Positions 1 through 6,977 of a stretch of 64,000 nt of DNA are shown here, one piece after another. Positions within the stretch are counted from its first letter, which is position 1; each line of letters starts with the position of its first letter. The notes beneath the pieces were generated by a model. It did not search any database. It was not told where the DNA came from and saw nothing but the letters and a program-made list of their open reading frames with translations. The stretch is from positions 196,071 to 260,070 of the forward strand of contig JAFAER010000024.1 in the NCBI GenBank assembly GCA_023423895.1, read 5' to 3'. Position numbers and translations under genes: made by a program. Source of the stretch: Pseudomonadota bacterium (GTDB lineage: Bacteria > Myxococcota_A > Polyangia > Polyangiales > Polyangiaceae).

Positions 1-239
1 GTGGCGTCGCCGAAGGTCGCCGCGCCGACGTTGTCGGCCTCGAGGTTGAGCGCGAGGCCCATGAGTCCGCCGGGGAACTCGAGGAGCTCACCGCTCATCG
101 CGCCTTCGAGGCCATACACGCGGGCGATACCGTCGCCGATGCTGAGGACGGTGCCGGTCTCCGTCGTGAGCGCGGCGCGCTCGTAGGTCTGGATCTGCTT
201 CTTGATGATCGACGAGATCTCTTCGGCGCGAAGCTGCAT
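1..239 (-). CDS. atpA: ATP synthase F1 subunit alpha, N-terminal part (cut by window edge)
   Basis: First ~79 residues of the F1 alpha subunit, which forms the alpha3beta3 hexamer of the ATP synthase. The start (MQLRAEEISSIIKKQI) and the beta-barrel segment with GTVLSIGDGIARVYGL and GELLEFPGG are characteristic of AtpA. The nucleotide-binding core lies beyond the left edge. It is the fourth gene of a minus-strand series atpF'-atpF-atpH-atpA, 80 bp after atpH, the usual bacterial order. The ATG start is fixed by the conserved N-terminus. Truncation is due to the window, not the gene. Confidence 0.96.
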   Translation of the reverse strand, partial: MQLRAEEISSIIKKQIQTYERAALTTETGTVLSIGDGIARVYGLEGAMSGELLEFPGGLMGLALNLEADNVGAATFGDA

Positions 240-319
240 GGTCGGGTCTTCCTCTGTTGCCCCTGCGCTGGCAGCGGGCGAAACGTATCGCTTCTAACTT
301 TGGCGGCTCTCCGAACGAT

Positions 320-862
320 TCAGTTCGGGAGCATGGTCTCTTTCATCTTGCGGAGCCGCGCGATCAGCGAGCCGTCGTAGACGGTGTCGCCGACGCGCGC
401 GACCACGCCGCCGATGATGCTGGGGTCGAGCTTGCGGTCGAGCGCGATCCGGCGACCGGTGACGCGCTCGAGCTGCTGCTGGAGCTGGGTGAAGTACTCC
501 TCCGGGAGCGGCATGGCCGTGAGGACCTCTGCGCGGAGAATGCCGCGCTTGTCGTCCGCCATCTCGCGCAGGCGCTGTGCGATCGCGGGCAGGGCGCGGA
601 TGCGGCGGCGGTCGAGCAGGAGGTTCAGCGTGTTGCGGGCGGAAGCACCGAGACCCAGACGCTGAGCGACCTCGGTCAAGATCTGCTGCTTGGCCTGGAC
701 GGGGATGAGCGGGTCCGCCAGTGCGGTCCGGAGCTCGGGGCTGGACTCGTACGCCGCCGCGGCGCGCTGGAGCTCTTCGACGAGGCCGTCGAGCTGGCCC
801 GACTCGCTGCCGAGCTCGAGGAGGGCAGTGGCGTAACGCTTGGCGATGACACCGGGGATCAC
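320..862 (-). CDS. atpH: ATP synthase F1 subunit delta
   Basis: 180 residues, normal length for the delta (OSCP) subunit that ties the F1 head to the peripheral stalk. The N-terminus MIPGVIAKRYATALLELG matches the family's xxxARRYAxALxxxA helix. The C-terminal part contains VTGRRIALDRKLDPSIIGGVVARVGDTVYDGSLIARL, a strong delta-subunit signature (split here by description: VTGRRIALDRKLDPS then IIGGVVARVGDTVYDGS). Its ATG overlaps the atpF stop by 4 bp, so translation is probably coupled. Soluble, attached to the cytoplasmic side of the membrane complex. Confidence 0.96.
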   Translation of the reverse strand: MIPGVIAKRYATALLELGSESGQLDGLVEELQRAAAAYESSPELRTALADPLIPVQAKQQILTEVAQRLGLGASARNTLNLLLDRRRIRALPAIAQRLREMADDKRGILRAEVLTAMPLPEEYFTQLQQQLERVTGRRIALDRKLDPSIIGGVVARVGDTVYDGSLIARLRKMKETMLPN

Positions 863-1686
863 GAGACACCTCCAGTGGCCTGGGGAGCAACGCTCTGGGA
901 TGCTGCTGCGACGCGCGGCGCCGCGGGCTTCTTGGCGAGCTCGGCGAGGAGCTCGTTCGCGAGACGGGCGTGGTCTTCGGGGGTCGCGGTTCGCTCGAGG
1001 AGCTGATGCGCCTGCGTGACCGCGAGCTCGATCGTCTCGACGAGGAGGTCTTGCTGGAGCTGCTTGCGCTCCTGCTCGACGAGGCGCTCGGCGTCGCGCT
1101 TCATGCGCTCGGCGCGCTCTTCCGTATCGGAGAGAAGGCGCTCGACTTCGCCCTTGCCGGCGGTGACGAGGGCGGTCTTGGCGGTCTCGGCGTCGGCGTC
1201 GGCGTTCTTGAGGTCCGCCTGGTACTTCTTCGCGCGCTCGGTCGCCTCCTCGAGCATCTTGCGCGCTTCGTCGATCTCCTTCCCGATGTTGACGCGGCGC
1301 TGCTTGAGCCCCTCCGTCACCGGCTTCTTGCCGAGCGTGTAGTAGAGCGCGGCGAGGATCCCGAAGTTCACGAGCAGCGCGATGAACGCGGGCCGGTGCT
1401 TGTCGGACAGGTCGGTCCAGTTGATGGGCGCCGGTCCATGGTGCTCGGCGCCGTGGCCGTGACCTTCGGCGTGCGCGCCCTCGTGCTGCGCGGCAACGTC
1501 ACCCGCGTGCGTGTCACCGTGCTCCGGCCCAGCCGGATGGCCCTGCGGAGCCGTCGTCTGGTGAGGATCGACGTGCGGCTGCGGCTCGGAAGGAGGCTGC
1601 GGCTGAGCAGACGCGACCGTCGCGACGAGCGCGGCGGAGGAGAGGAGAGCGGCGACGACGAGGCGCTTCTTCATCGAGCGATTCAT
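859..1686 (-). CDS. atpF: ATP synthase Fo subunit b with signal-peptide-like and His-rich N-terminal extension
   Basis: 275 residues against the usual ~160. Residues ~6-28 form a signal-peptide-like segment (KKR, hydrophobic core, ASAQ). Residues ~29-88 are a Pro/His/Gly-rich linker containing over a dozen histidines (for example HAEGHGHGAEHHG). Then comes the classic b subunit: one membrane helix (FIALLVNFGILAALYYTLG, ~104-122) and a long charged coiled coil (KQRRVNIGKEIDEARKML onward) forming the peripheral stalk. The start overlaps the atpF' stop (ATGA). Some deltaproteobacterial b subunits are known to carry a leader and a short His stretch; the length of this linker is the odd part. It would sit on the periplasmic side. 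Confidence 0.93.
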   Translation of the reverse strand: MNRSMKKRLVVAALLSSAALVATVASAQPQPPSEPQPHVDPHQTTAPQGHPAGPEHGDTHAGDVAAQHEGAHAEGHGHGAEHHGPAPINWTDLSDKHRPAFIALLVNFGILAALYYTLGKKPVTEGLKQRRVNIGKEIDEARKMLEEATERAKKYQADLKNADADAETAKTALVTAGKGEVERLLSDTEERAERMKRDAERLVEQERKQLQQDLLVETIELAVTQAHQLLERTATPEDHARLANELLAELAKKPAAPRVAAASQSVAPQATGGVS

Positions 1687-2189
1687 TGCGACACCTCACG
1701 ACCGAGAACGCGCGATGCGATCGTCTTCCCGAGAAGGTTGGCTTCGGTCGCCAGATCGGCGCGGGCCGTCCTCGCCTCGTTGGCGAGCGACGCACGCCCC
1801 TGTTCGATGGTCGAAGCGACGCTCTCGCGGACGCGGGCCATCGTTTCGGCTTCCTTTCGCGTGCCTTCCGCGCGGAGCGCATCGCGCTCGGCAGAGCCGG
1901 CCTCGCGCGCCTTGGCGAGGATCGCCTCGTACTTGGCGAGGGCTTTTGCGGATCGCTCGTCCTCCTTCGACGCCTGACGACGCGTCCCTTCGATGCGCTT
2001 CTCGCGCTCCTCGAAGAGCTTCAGCATCGGCTCGAAGAGCAGAGGCTTCAGGATGAGAAGAAGGACGACGAACAGGGCGATCTGGACGAGCAGCGATGCG
2101 TCGAGATCGACGTTCACGCCGCCGCCTTCGGACAGCCCTGAGCTGAGAAGACTGGCGCTTTGAGAGGTGCTCACGCTGAGCAGCGACAT
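1683..2189 (-). CDS. atpF': ATP synthase Fo subunit b'
   Basis: 168 residues from the chosen ATG (MSLLSVSTS). An upstream in-frame TTG at 2213 would add 8 residues, but GAGG sits just before the ATG, so 2189 is preferred. One N-terminal membrane helix (LLVQIALFVVLLLILKPLLF) is followed by FEEREKRIEGTRRQA and a long Ala/Glu/Arg coiled coil, typical of the b/b' peripheral stalk. Having both b' and b genes is common in deltaproteobacteria and photosynthetic bacteria. First gene of the visible atp series; the 219 bp upstream probably hold the operon promoter, but I see no convincing -35/-10 pair. Confidence 0.92.
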   Translation of the reverse strand: MSLLSVSTSQSASLLSSGLSEGGGVNVDLDASLLVQIALFVVLLLILKPLLFEPMLKLFEEREKRIEGTRRQASKEDERSAKALAKYEAILAKAREAGSAERDALRAEGTRKEAETMARVRESVASTIEQGRASLANEARTARADLATEANLLGKTIASRVLGREVSQ

Positions 2190-2408
2190 GGGGCCTCGTG
2201 GCTCGTTCGGCAATCCGGCGGGAGACCACCCGGTCGATGATTCCTAGCTCGCTTCGCTAACTTGGAACCGTCGAACGTCTGGCGTAGCCGGAGGGGAGAC
2301 GCGCGCGAGGTACCATTGTCGGCGCCCCATGTCCATGGACTCCCGAGGCGAAACACGACGTGAGCTTCTCCCCGCAATTTCTGCGCGCCTCAACCCGGGC
2401 CGCTCGGC

Positions 2409-3323
2409 CTACCGATCGCCGCGTCCGCGGCCGAGCGCCACCTTCTCCGCGACCGGGTAGGGCGAGCGCGCCGGCCGCGCCGGTTCGGCGAGCGGGCGAC
2501 GTTCCGCGTGCGTCCTCACCATTTGGGACATTTGGGAAATCTGGGGCTCGCTCCTTCGAAGGAGCGGTCCACGACCGAGGGCGGCGGACGGTTCCCTGTC
2601 GCTCGGGGGCGGGACCGCCGGGGGCTGCCGCACGGTCGGCGGCGGCGGCGGGAGCATGCCCGCGGACGGCCAGGTGAGTCGGGGCTGGCTTCCGCTCGGG
2701 CTCGGAGAGGGAGAAGAGGAAGAGGAAGAGGAGGGCGAGCGCTGGCCGGGCCGCGCGGAATATTCCGACGTACGCTCGAGCGTCGCGTCGTCGTCACCGA
2801 GCGGCTGGGCGGCGCGCGGGCTCGGCCGGAGGCTGCGGAGCGCCGCGGCGGGGAGGGCCTGGATGGGCTGCGTGCGGTCGCTCAGCTCCTCTTCGTAGAT
2901 GTCCGGCTCGTCCGAAGGAGGCGCTGCCGGTGGGCGTGACTTGCGCGGAGCCGGCGCCGGCGCGATCTCGGGCGCAGACGTCTGGACGCTCATGCTCGGC
3001 GCCTTCTCCGTCTCGACGAAGGGATCTTCGGCGTAGCGCTCGAACCTGGTGACGAGCCCGGTCCGCACGAGCGTCACGCGCTTGCGCTCGTCGATGCAGG
3101 CGAAAAGCATCGCCGCGCCGATGCGAGGCATCTCCGCGAGCATGCCGTTCACGCTCGGATCGAGCGAGGCGACGTATTGGGCTCCGACACAACGGGCGGC
3201 CGAACGGGCCTCTCGCTTGCTGTTCGGGCCGACGACGATGCGCCGGCAGATGCCCTCCGAGTCGAGGAGGAAGGTGCAGGTGGCCGTGTGGGCCGCGTAG
3301 GTGATGTCGAAGGAGTCGCTCAC
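2409..3323 (-). CDS. hypothetical protein with N-terminal globular domain and Pro/Ser-rich tail
   Basis: 304 residues, GTG start (MSDSFDITYAAHTATC) supported by AAGGAA 4 bp upstream. The first ~110 residues look folded: alternating strands and helices, with C16, C26, C45 and C75, and a piece reading GICRRIVVGPNSKREA. Residues ~115-304 are low complexity, rich in Pro, Ser, Arg and Ala, with a poly-Ser run (~200-207) and a PPPPP run. The N-terminal domain could report a property such as a label or limit, but I do not recognise a family. No signal peptide, so probably cytoplasmic. It lies upstream of atp on the same strand, 219 bp away, so it is not clearly in that operon. Confidence 0.75.
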   Translation of the reverse strand: MSDSFDITYAAHTATCTFLLDSEGICRRIVVGPNSKREARSAARCVGAQYVASLDPSVNGMLAEMPRIGAAMLFACIDERKRVTLVRTGLVTRFERYAEDPFVETEKAPSMSVQTSAPEIAPAPAPRKSRPPAAPPSDEPDIYEEELSDRTQPIQALPAAALRSLRPSPRAAQPLGDDDATLERTSEYSARPGQRSPSSSSSSSPSPSPSGSQPRLTWPSAGMLPPPPPTVRQPPAVPPPSDREPSAALGRGPLLRRSEPQISQMSQMVRTHAERRPLAEPARPARSPYPVAEKVALGRGRGDR

Positions 3324-3391
3324 GTTCCTTCGAGGGACTTAGCAATCGCCGGGCCCATACATTGTGGGACCCTGTCCTACCGATATGGCGC

Positions 3392-3733
3392 CTATTTCTT
3401 CGATTTCCGACCGCGTGACCGGTCGCGCGGGGGCGCCCCGTGGCGAGCGTCCGATCCACCGATCTTGCTGCCTGCCGGCCGCGGAACCTGCGCAACGGAG
3501 GTCGCCGGGCCGTACGGCCGCTGGGCCGCCGTCTTGCTTGCGAGCAGGACGGGGCTTCCGTTGTCCACCCCCGGATGAATGCTCGTGAAGCCTTCCTTCG
3601 CCGCGAAGCCGGCAAGGTCTCCGCGGTGCTCCTCCATCCAGTCACTGAAGCGCTCCCAGAGCGCGCGTGCCTCCTCGGGAGGCAGAGCCACTCCGTCGAC
3701 GAGCACGCCGAGGTTCGACCGAGCGCCGCTCAC
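3392..3733 (-). CDS. small hypothetical protein coupled to peroxiredoxin gene
   Basis: 113 residues, GTG start overlapping the peroxiredoxin stop codon (GTGA), which supports translation as the second gene of a pair. The N-terminal half (NLGVLVDGVALPPEEARALWERFSDWMEEHRGD, seen as VDGVALPPEEARALW then ERFSDWMEEHRG) looks like a helical domain; the C-terminal third is basic and Arg/Lys-rich (RDRSRGRKSKK). No signal peptide or known motif. Function unknown; the overlap suggests co-expression with the peroxiredoxin. Its codon use matches neighbours. Confidence 0.65.
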   Translation of the reverse strand: MSGARSNLGVLVDGVALPPEEARALWERFSDWMEEHRGDLAGFAAKEGFTSIHPGVDNGSPVLLASKTAAQRPYGPATSVAQVPRPAGSKIGGSDARHGAPPRDRSRGRKSKK

Positions 3734-4338
3734 GACTTCACGTCGGCGAGCACTTCGGCCGCGTGCTTCGAGACGTCGACGGACCGGTAGATCTTCTTCA
3801 CCTTGCCGTCGGGACCGATGACGATCGTGTGGCGCGAGAGGAAGCCGCCGTTGTTCGACACGCCGTACGACTTCGCGATCGCTCCGTCGGGATCGCTCAC
3901 GAGGTGGAACGGCAGCTTGTGATGTTCGGCGAACTTCTTGTGCGACTCATCCGTGTCCGTCGAGATCCCGACGAGCACGACGCCGGTTGCTTCGAGCTCC
4001 TTCCACGCGTCGCGGAACGCGCAGGCCTCCTTCGTGCAGCCGGGCGTCTCGTCCCGCGGATAGAAGTAGAGGACGACGTGCTTGCCACCGAGCGCGCTCG
4101 GTTTGATCTCCATCCCGTCGTGGGCCTTCGCCGCGAAGTCGGGGGCCGGCTTGCCGACGGCGAGCTCTCCCGCGTTGCTCGAACCCTTCGTCGTCGTCTC
4201 GCTGCCCGATGCGCTGGTCGACGAAGGTGTCGTGCTGCTCGGCGGGGCGGACGGTGAGTCGCGTCCACAGCCGAGAACCGCGCTCGAAGCTGCAACGCAC
4301 GCAAGGATCGCGAGGACGAGGGAGGGTCTCATTCTCAT
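3730..4338 (-). CDS. bcp: Bcp/PrxQ-type peroxiredoxin, predicted lipoprotein
   Basis: Thiol peroxidase of the Bcp/PrxQ class, reducing hydroperoxides with thioredoxin-like donors. Start chosen at ATG 4338 (MRMRPSLVLAILA), with GAAGG upstream; a longer frame to 4437 has no leader logic. A lipoprotein signal ends in AVLGC, followed by a Ser/Thr/Pro-rich linker (~35 residues). The catalytic domain contains VGKPAPDFAAKAHDG, the peroxidatic motif DETPGCTKEACAFRD with peroxidatic and resolving Cys five residues apart (atypical 2-Cys), and GISTDTDESHKKFAEHH. Bcp proteins are normally cytoplasmic; anchoring to a membrane is unusual and implies periplasmic reduction partners. Confidence 0.92.
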   Translation of the reverse strand: MRMRPSLVLAILACVAASSAVLGCGRDSPSAPPSSTTPSSTSASGSETTTKGSSNAGELAVGKPAPDFAAKAHDGMEIKPSALGGKHVVLYFYPRDETPGCTKEACAFRDAWKELEATGVVLVGISTDTDESHKKFAEHHKLPFHLVSDPDGAIAKSYGVSNNGGFLSRHTIVIGPDGKVKKIYRSVDVSKHAAEVLADVKS

Positions 4339-4490
4339 GGGCCTTCGAAGTAGAGGTGATGGCCGCGCGCGTAAAGATCGCTCCGCCGCCTTGCCCACGG
4401 AAGAGCCATCGCGACGCGGTTTGCGACATCTGCCCACACGGCAACGGATAAGTCTGGCGGCCCCTTGACCGACGCGGGGCGCGCGTCCAT

Positions 4491-4505
4491 GTATCCATTG
4501 GATAC
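4491..4505. promoter_or_regulatory. perfect palindrome, candidate TetR operator
   Basis: GTATCCATTGGATAC reads as a perfect 7+1+7 inverted repeat in the divergent region between the peroxiredoxin gene and the hydrolase-TetR operon, about 55 bp before the hydrolase start. TetR-family regulators bind palindromes of this size. It overlaps a possible -35 (TTGGAT). That the downstream TetR binds here is inference. Confidence 0.45.
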
Positions 4506-4523
4506 TTGCTTCGGCGCCAGCTA

Positions 4524-4542
4524 ATGTGACCGCTGGTTACAT
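4524..4542. promoter_or_regulatory. imperfect inverted repeat, second candidate operator
   Basis: ATGTGACCGCTGGTTACAT is an 8-3-8 inverted repeat with one mismatch, 16 bp before the hydrolase start codon and 18 bp after the first palindrome. TAATGT at its left edge could be a -10 element. The half-sites differ from those of 4491-4505, so one or both may belong to another regulator. Confidence 0.35.
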
Positions 4543-4557
4543 CGGAACGAGGAAGCG

Positions 4558-5550
4558 ATGGGAAGAATGATGGAAGTCGAAGAGGCCGCGTCGCTCGAGT
4601 CGTATCTGTTCTACCGTCACGAGCGGCCCGGGCTCGAGGACCCTCGCGGTACGGAGCGAAAGGGGCGCGACGTCGTCGTCACTGCCAGTGACGGATTCCC
4701 GCTTGCGGCGTCGATCTTCGACCCGCCGTCGGCGCTTGCTCGTCCGGAGCGGCTCGTCGTGGTCGCCTCTGCGACAGGCGTGCGTCGCGGCTACTACGCG
4801 GCGTTTGCATCCTGGCTCGCGCGGACTGGCACGCGTGTCGTCACGTTCGACTACCGCGGGATCGGCGGCTCGCGCCCGGAGCGACTGCCGGCGCTCGACG
4901 CATCGCTGATCGACTGGGCCGAGCGCGATCTCGCCAGCGTGCTCTCCTGGGCCGCCACCGAGCTCGGGAACGGCAAGACCGACGTCATCGGACACAGCGT
5001 CGGCGGACAGCTCCTCGGGCTGCTTCCCGATGTCTCGGTGATCCGTTCCGTCGTCATGGTCGGGGCGCAGAGCGGCGACTACCGGCTCTGGCCCAGCATC
5101 GCCGAGCGCGCGTGGTACGGAGCGCTCTGGCACGCGATCGTTCCGGGCGTCGCATCGACGCTCGGGTACCTGCCGGGAGCGCTCGGGATCGGCGAAGACC
5201 TTCCGGGCGGAGTGGCTCGCGAGTGGGCACGGTGGTGCCGGACGCCGGGCTACATGGTCGGTGGCGACGGCCAGGGTCGGAGGGATCTCTATCGCCGCGT
5301 GACGTCCCCGATCCTCGCGTTCGGTTTCGACGATGACGACTACGCGCCGCCCGCCGCCGTCTCGGCGCTGCTGGCCCTCTACGAGAATGCGTCGATCACC
5401 CGCCGGCAGGTCACACAGCGCGAGGCGAAGGTCGGGCACTTCGGATTCTTCCGTGACCGGTTTGCTTCGACCTTCTGGAAGGAGGTGTCGACGTTCCTCG
5501 AGCGTCATGCCCCTCTGGCCTCGCTCGTCGGCAACCGACCGACGGCATGA
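4558..5550 (+). CDS. alpha/beta hydrolase
   Basis: 330 residues, ATG start with GAGG 5 bp upstream. Alpha/beta hydrolase fold: strand and oxyanion region LVVVASATGVRRGYY, VVTFDYRGIGGS, nucleophile elbow GHSVGGQ (Ser), a later acidic turn GFDDDDYAPP and catalytic His in KVGHFGFF. The overall pattern resembles the predicted hydrolases of COG4757. No signal peptide, so cytoplasmic. Substrate unknown. The next gene, 44 bp downstream, is a TetR regulator, so a self-regulated two-gene operon is likely, with palindromes just upstream as candidate operators. Confidence 0.88.
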   Translation: MGRMMEVEEAASLESYLFYRHERPGLEDPRGTERKGRDVVVTASDGFPLAASIFDPPSALARPERLVVVASATGVRRGYYAAFASWLARTGTRVVTFDYRGIGGSRPERLPALDASLIDWAERDLASVLSWAATELGNGKTDVIGHSVGGQLLGLLPDVSVIRSVVMVGAQSGDYRLWPSIAERAWYGALWHAIVPGVASTLGYLPGALGIGEDLPGGVAREWARWCRTPGYMVGGDGQGRRDLYRRVTSPILAFGFDDDDYAPPAAVSALLALYENASITRRQVTQREAKVGHFGFFRDRFASTFWKEVSTFLERHAPLASLVGNRPTA

Positions 5551-5594
5551 CGACCAGCGTTGACGGGCCGCAACATGGCGTGGTCCTGTGAGGT

Positions 5595-6230
5595 GTGGCC
5601 GGCTCGTCCACGAAGGCCCGCAAGCCGAAGAAGCAAAGCTATCACCACGGGGATCTGCCGCGGGCGCTCGTCGGTGCTGCGCTCGAGCTGATCAAGACGC
5701 GCGGACCGGAGGCGTTCACGCTTCGTGAGGCGGCTGCGTCCGTCGGTGTGACCCACGGCGCTGCGTACCGGCATTTCGAGGACAAGACGGCGCTCCTCGC
5801 GGCCGTGTCGCAAGAGGGTTATCGCGCGCTCGCGGCGCGGCTCTCCGAGGTCGCGGCGCAGGCGAGGGGAGGGCCGCGCGCGCGAATCGAGGCGCTCGCC
5901 TCGGCGTACGTCGAGTTCGCGCTCGAGCGCCCTGCGCACTACCGCGTGATGTGGGGCCCGCGCCTCAACGAGGACGGCCGGTTTCCGTCGCTGGAAGCAG
6001 CCATCAACGACGCGTTCGGGATCGTCGTCGGCGAGATGAAGCGCGGGCAGGACGAGGGCGTCTTCCGCAAGACCCCACAGGCCAGGGAGCTCGCGATCGG
6101 CATGTGGGTCACGGCCCACGGCTACCTCGAGCTCGTCGCGCGGCGGCGGCTCAAGGTGAAGTCGCAGCGGGTCGCGCTCGAATATTTCCAGACGCTGTTC
6201 GATCCATTCCTCGACGGCCTGAAGCGCTAA
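5595..6230 (+). CDS. TetR/AcrR family transcriptional regulator
   Basis: 211 residues, GTG start; a stop codon two codons upstream excludes an earlier start. N-terminal helix-turn-helix: RALVGAALELIKTRGPEAF, LREAAASVGVTHGAAYRHF, EDKTALLAAV, the standard TetR DNA-binding layout with Tyr-x-His-Phe in the recognition helix. The C-terminal ligand domain (FALERPAHYRVMWGP) resembles the WHG-type domain (TetR_C_33). Probably represses the hydrolase operon in which it lies; the ligand is not deducible. Confidence 0.9.
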   Translation: MAGSSTKARKPKKQSYHHGDLPRALVGAALELIKTRGPEAFTLREAAASVGVTHGAAYRHFEDKTALLAAVSQEGYRALAARLSEVAAQARGGPRARIEALASAYVEFALERPAHYRVMWGPRLNEDGRFPSLEAAINDAFGIVVGEMKRGQDEGVFRKTPQARELAIGMWVTAHGYLELVARRRLKVKSQRVALEYFQTLFDPFLDGLKR

Positions 6231-6353
6231 CGCGGCTCCACCCCTTTCCCAGGCCCGCGCCCGTGCTCGCCCGTTAGCTCTTCCTTCCGGAAATCACGCC
6301 GAGCCACTCTCTCCGCTCCCGATCCGTCGAAAACGGGGCATAATCCCCGCCCC

Positions 6354-6908
6354 GTGATCGATCTCTCGACCATCACGACGAGCCACGACCTCACCGCCGA
6401 AGCCGCGGCGCAGGCCGCGAGCTCGTCACAGGAGCTGAAGCGGCTCGTCACCCGCATCGGCGAGATCGCACAGGCCGAGCAAGGGTGGACGCGCCTCTAC
6501 AAAGTCATCGTCTCCGTCGCGGCGGCCGAGTGGCTGGAGGGCGATCTCCAGGTCGACTTCATCGGCGACGACAAGGGCACGACGCTCTCCTTCTACGCAG
6601 TTCTCGGTGCCGGATTCCGCGAGCGCCTCTTCTCGCCGCAATACGTCGGCGTGCCGATCGACGAGTTCCAGCGCGCCGTCGTCCTCAATCCCGGCGTCGT
6701 CGCGCCGCTGCGCGCCCACCAGGGGTTGAACCGCATGACGCTCGCAGCCGGCGAGCGCGTGCGCGGGAACGAGCTCGCGAATCTCGAGATCGAGGAGAAG
6801 GCCCTCGGTGACGGCGAGCGCATCACGGCGCCGCCGCCTCCGGACCTCGTCATCGACGAGCCCGAGGTCCACACGAAGCCAACCGTGCCGCCCCCGCGCA
6901 CGGAGTAG
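6354..6908 (+). CDS. hypothetical protein
   Basis: 184 residues, GTG start (MIDLSTITTSHDLTAE). No signal peptide or membrane segment. Residues ~25-150 look like one alpha/beta domain (WTRLYKVIVSVAAAEWLEGDLQVDFIG, read as WTRLYKVIVSVAAAEW then LEGDLQVDFIG). The C-terminus is a short Pro-rich tail (APPPPDLVIDEPEVHTKP, then PPPRTE). No family recognised. The stop codon lies inside a 28-bp tandem duplication (6891-6946) whose first copy encodes the last residues. Convergent with pilU. Confidence 0.75.
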   Translation: MIDLSTITTSHDLTAEAAAQAASSSQELKRLVTRIGEIAQAEQGWTRLYKVIVSVAAAEWLEGDLQVDFIGDDKGTTLSFYAVLGAGFRERLFSPQYVGVPIDEFQRAVVLNPGVVAPLRAHQGLNRMTLAAGERVRGNELANLEIEEKALGDGERITAPPPPDLVIDEPEVHTKPTVPPPRTE

Positions 6909-6958
6909 GAAGCCGCCACCCCCGCGCACGGAGTAGGAAGCCGCCGCCGCGCACGGAG
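6891..6958. repeat. 28-bp tandem direct repeat across a stop codon
   Basis: Two near-identical 28-bp copies (6891-6918 and 6919-6946; unit begins CCCCCGCGCACGGAGTAGG) plus a 12-bp third partial copy (6947-6958). The first copy contains the TAG of the upstream gene and the second duplicates it. Slippage or unequal crossing over would produce this; no terminator-like T tract follows. Confidence 0.9.
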
Positions 6959-6977
6959 GGGGGACCCCTGCTCGCTC

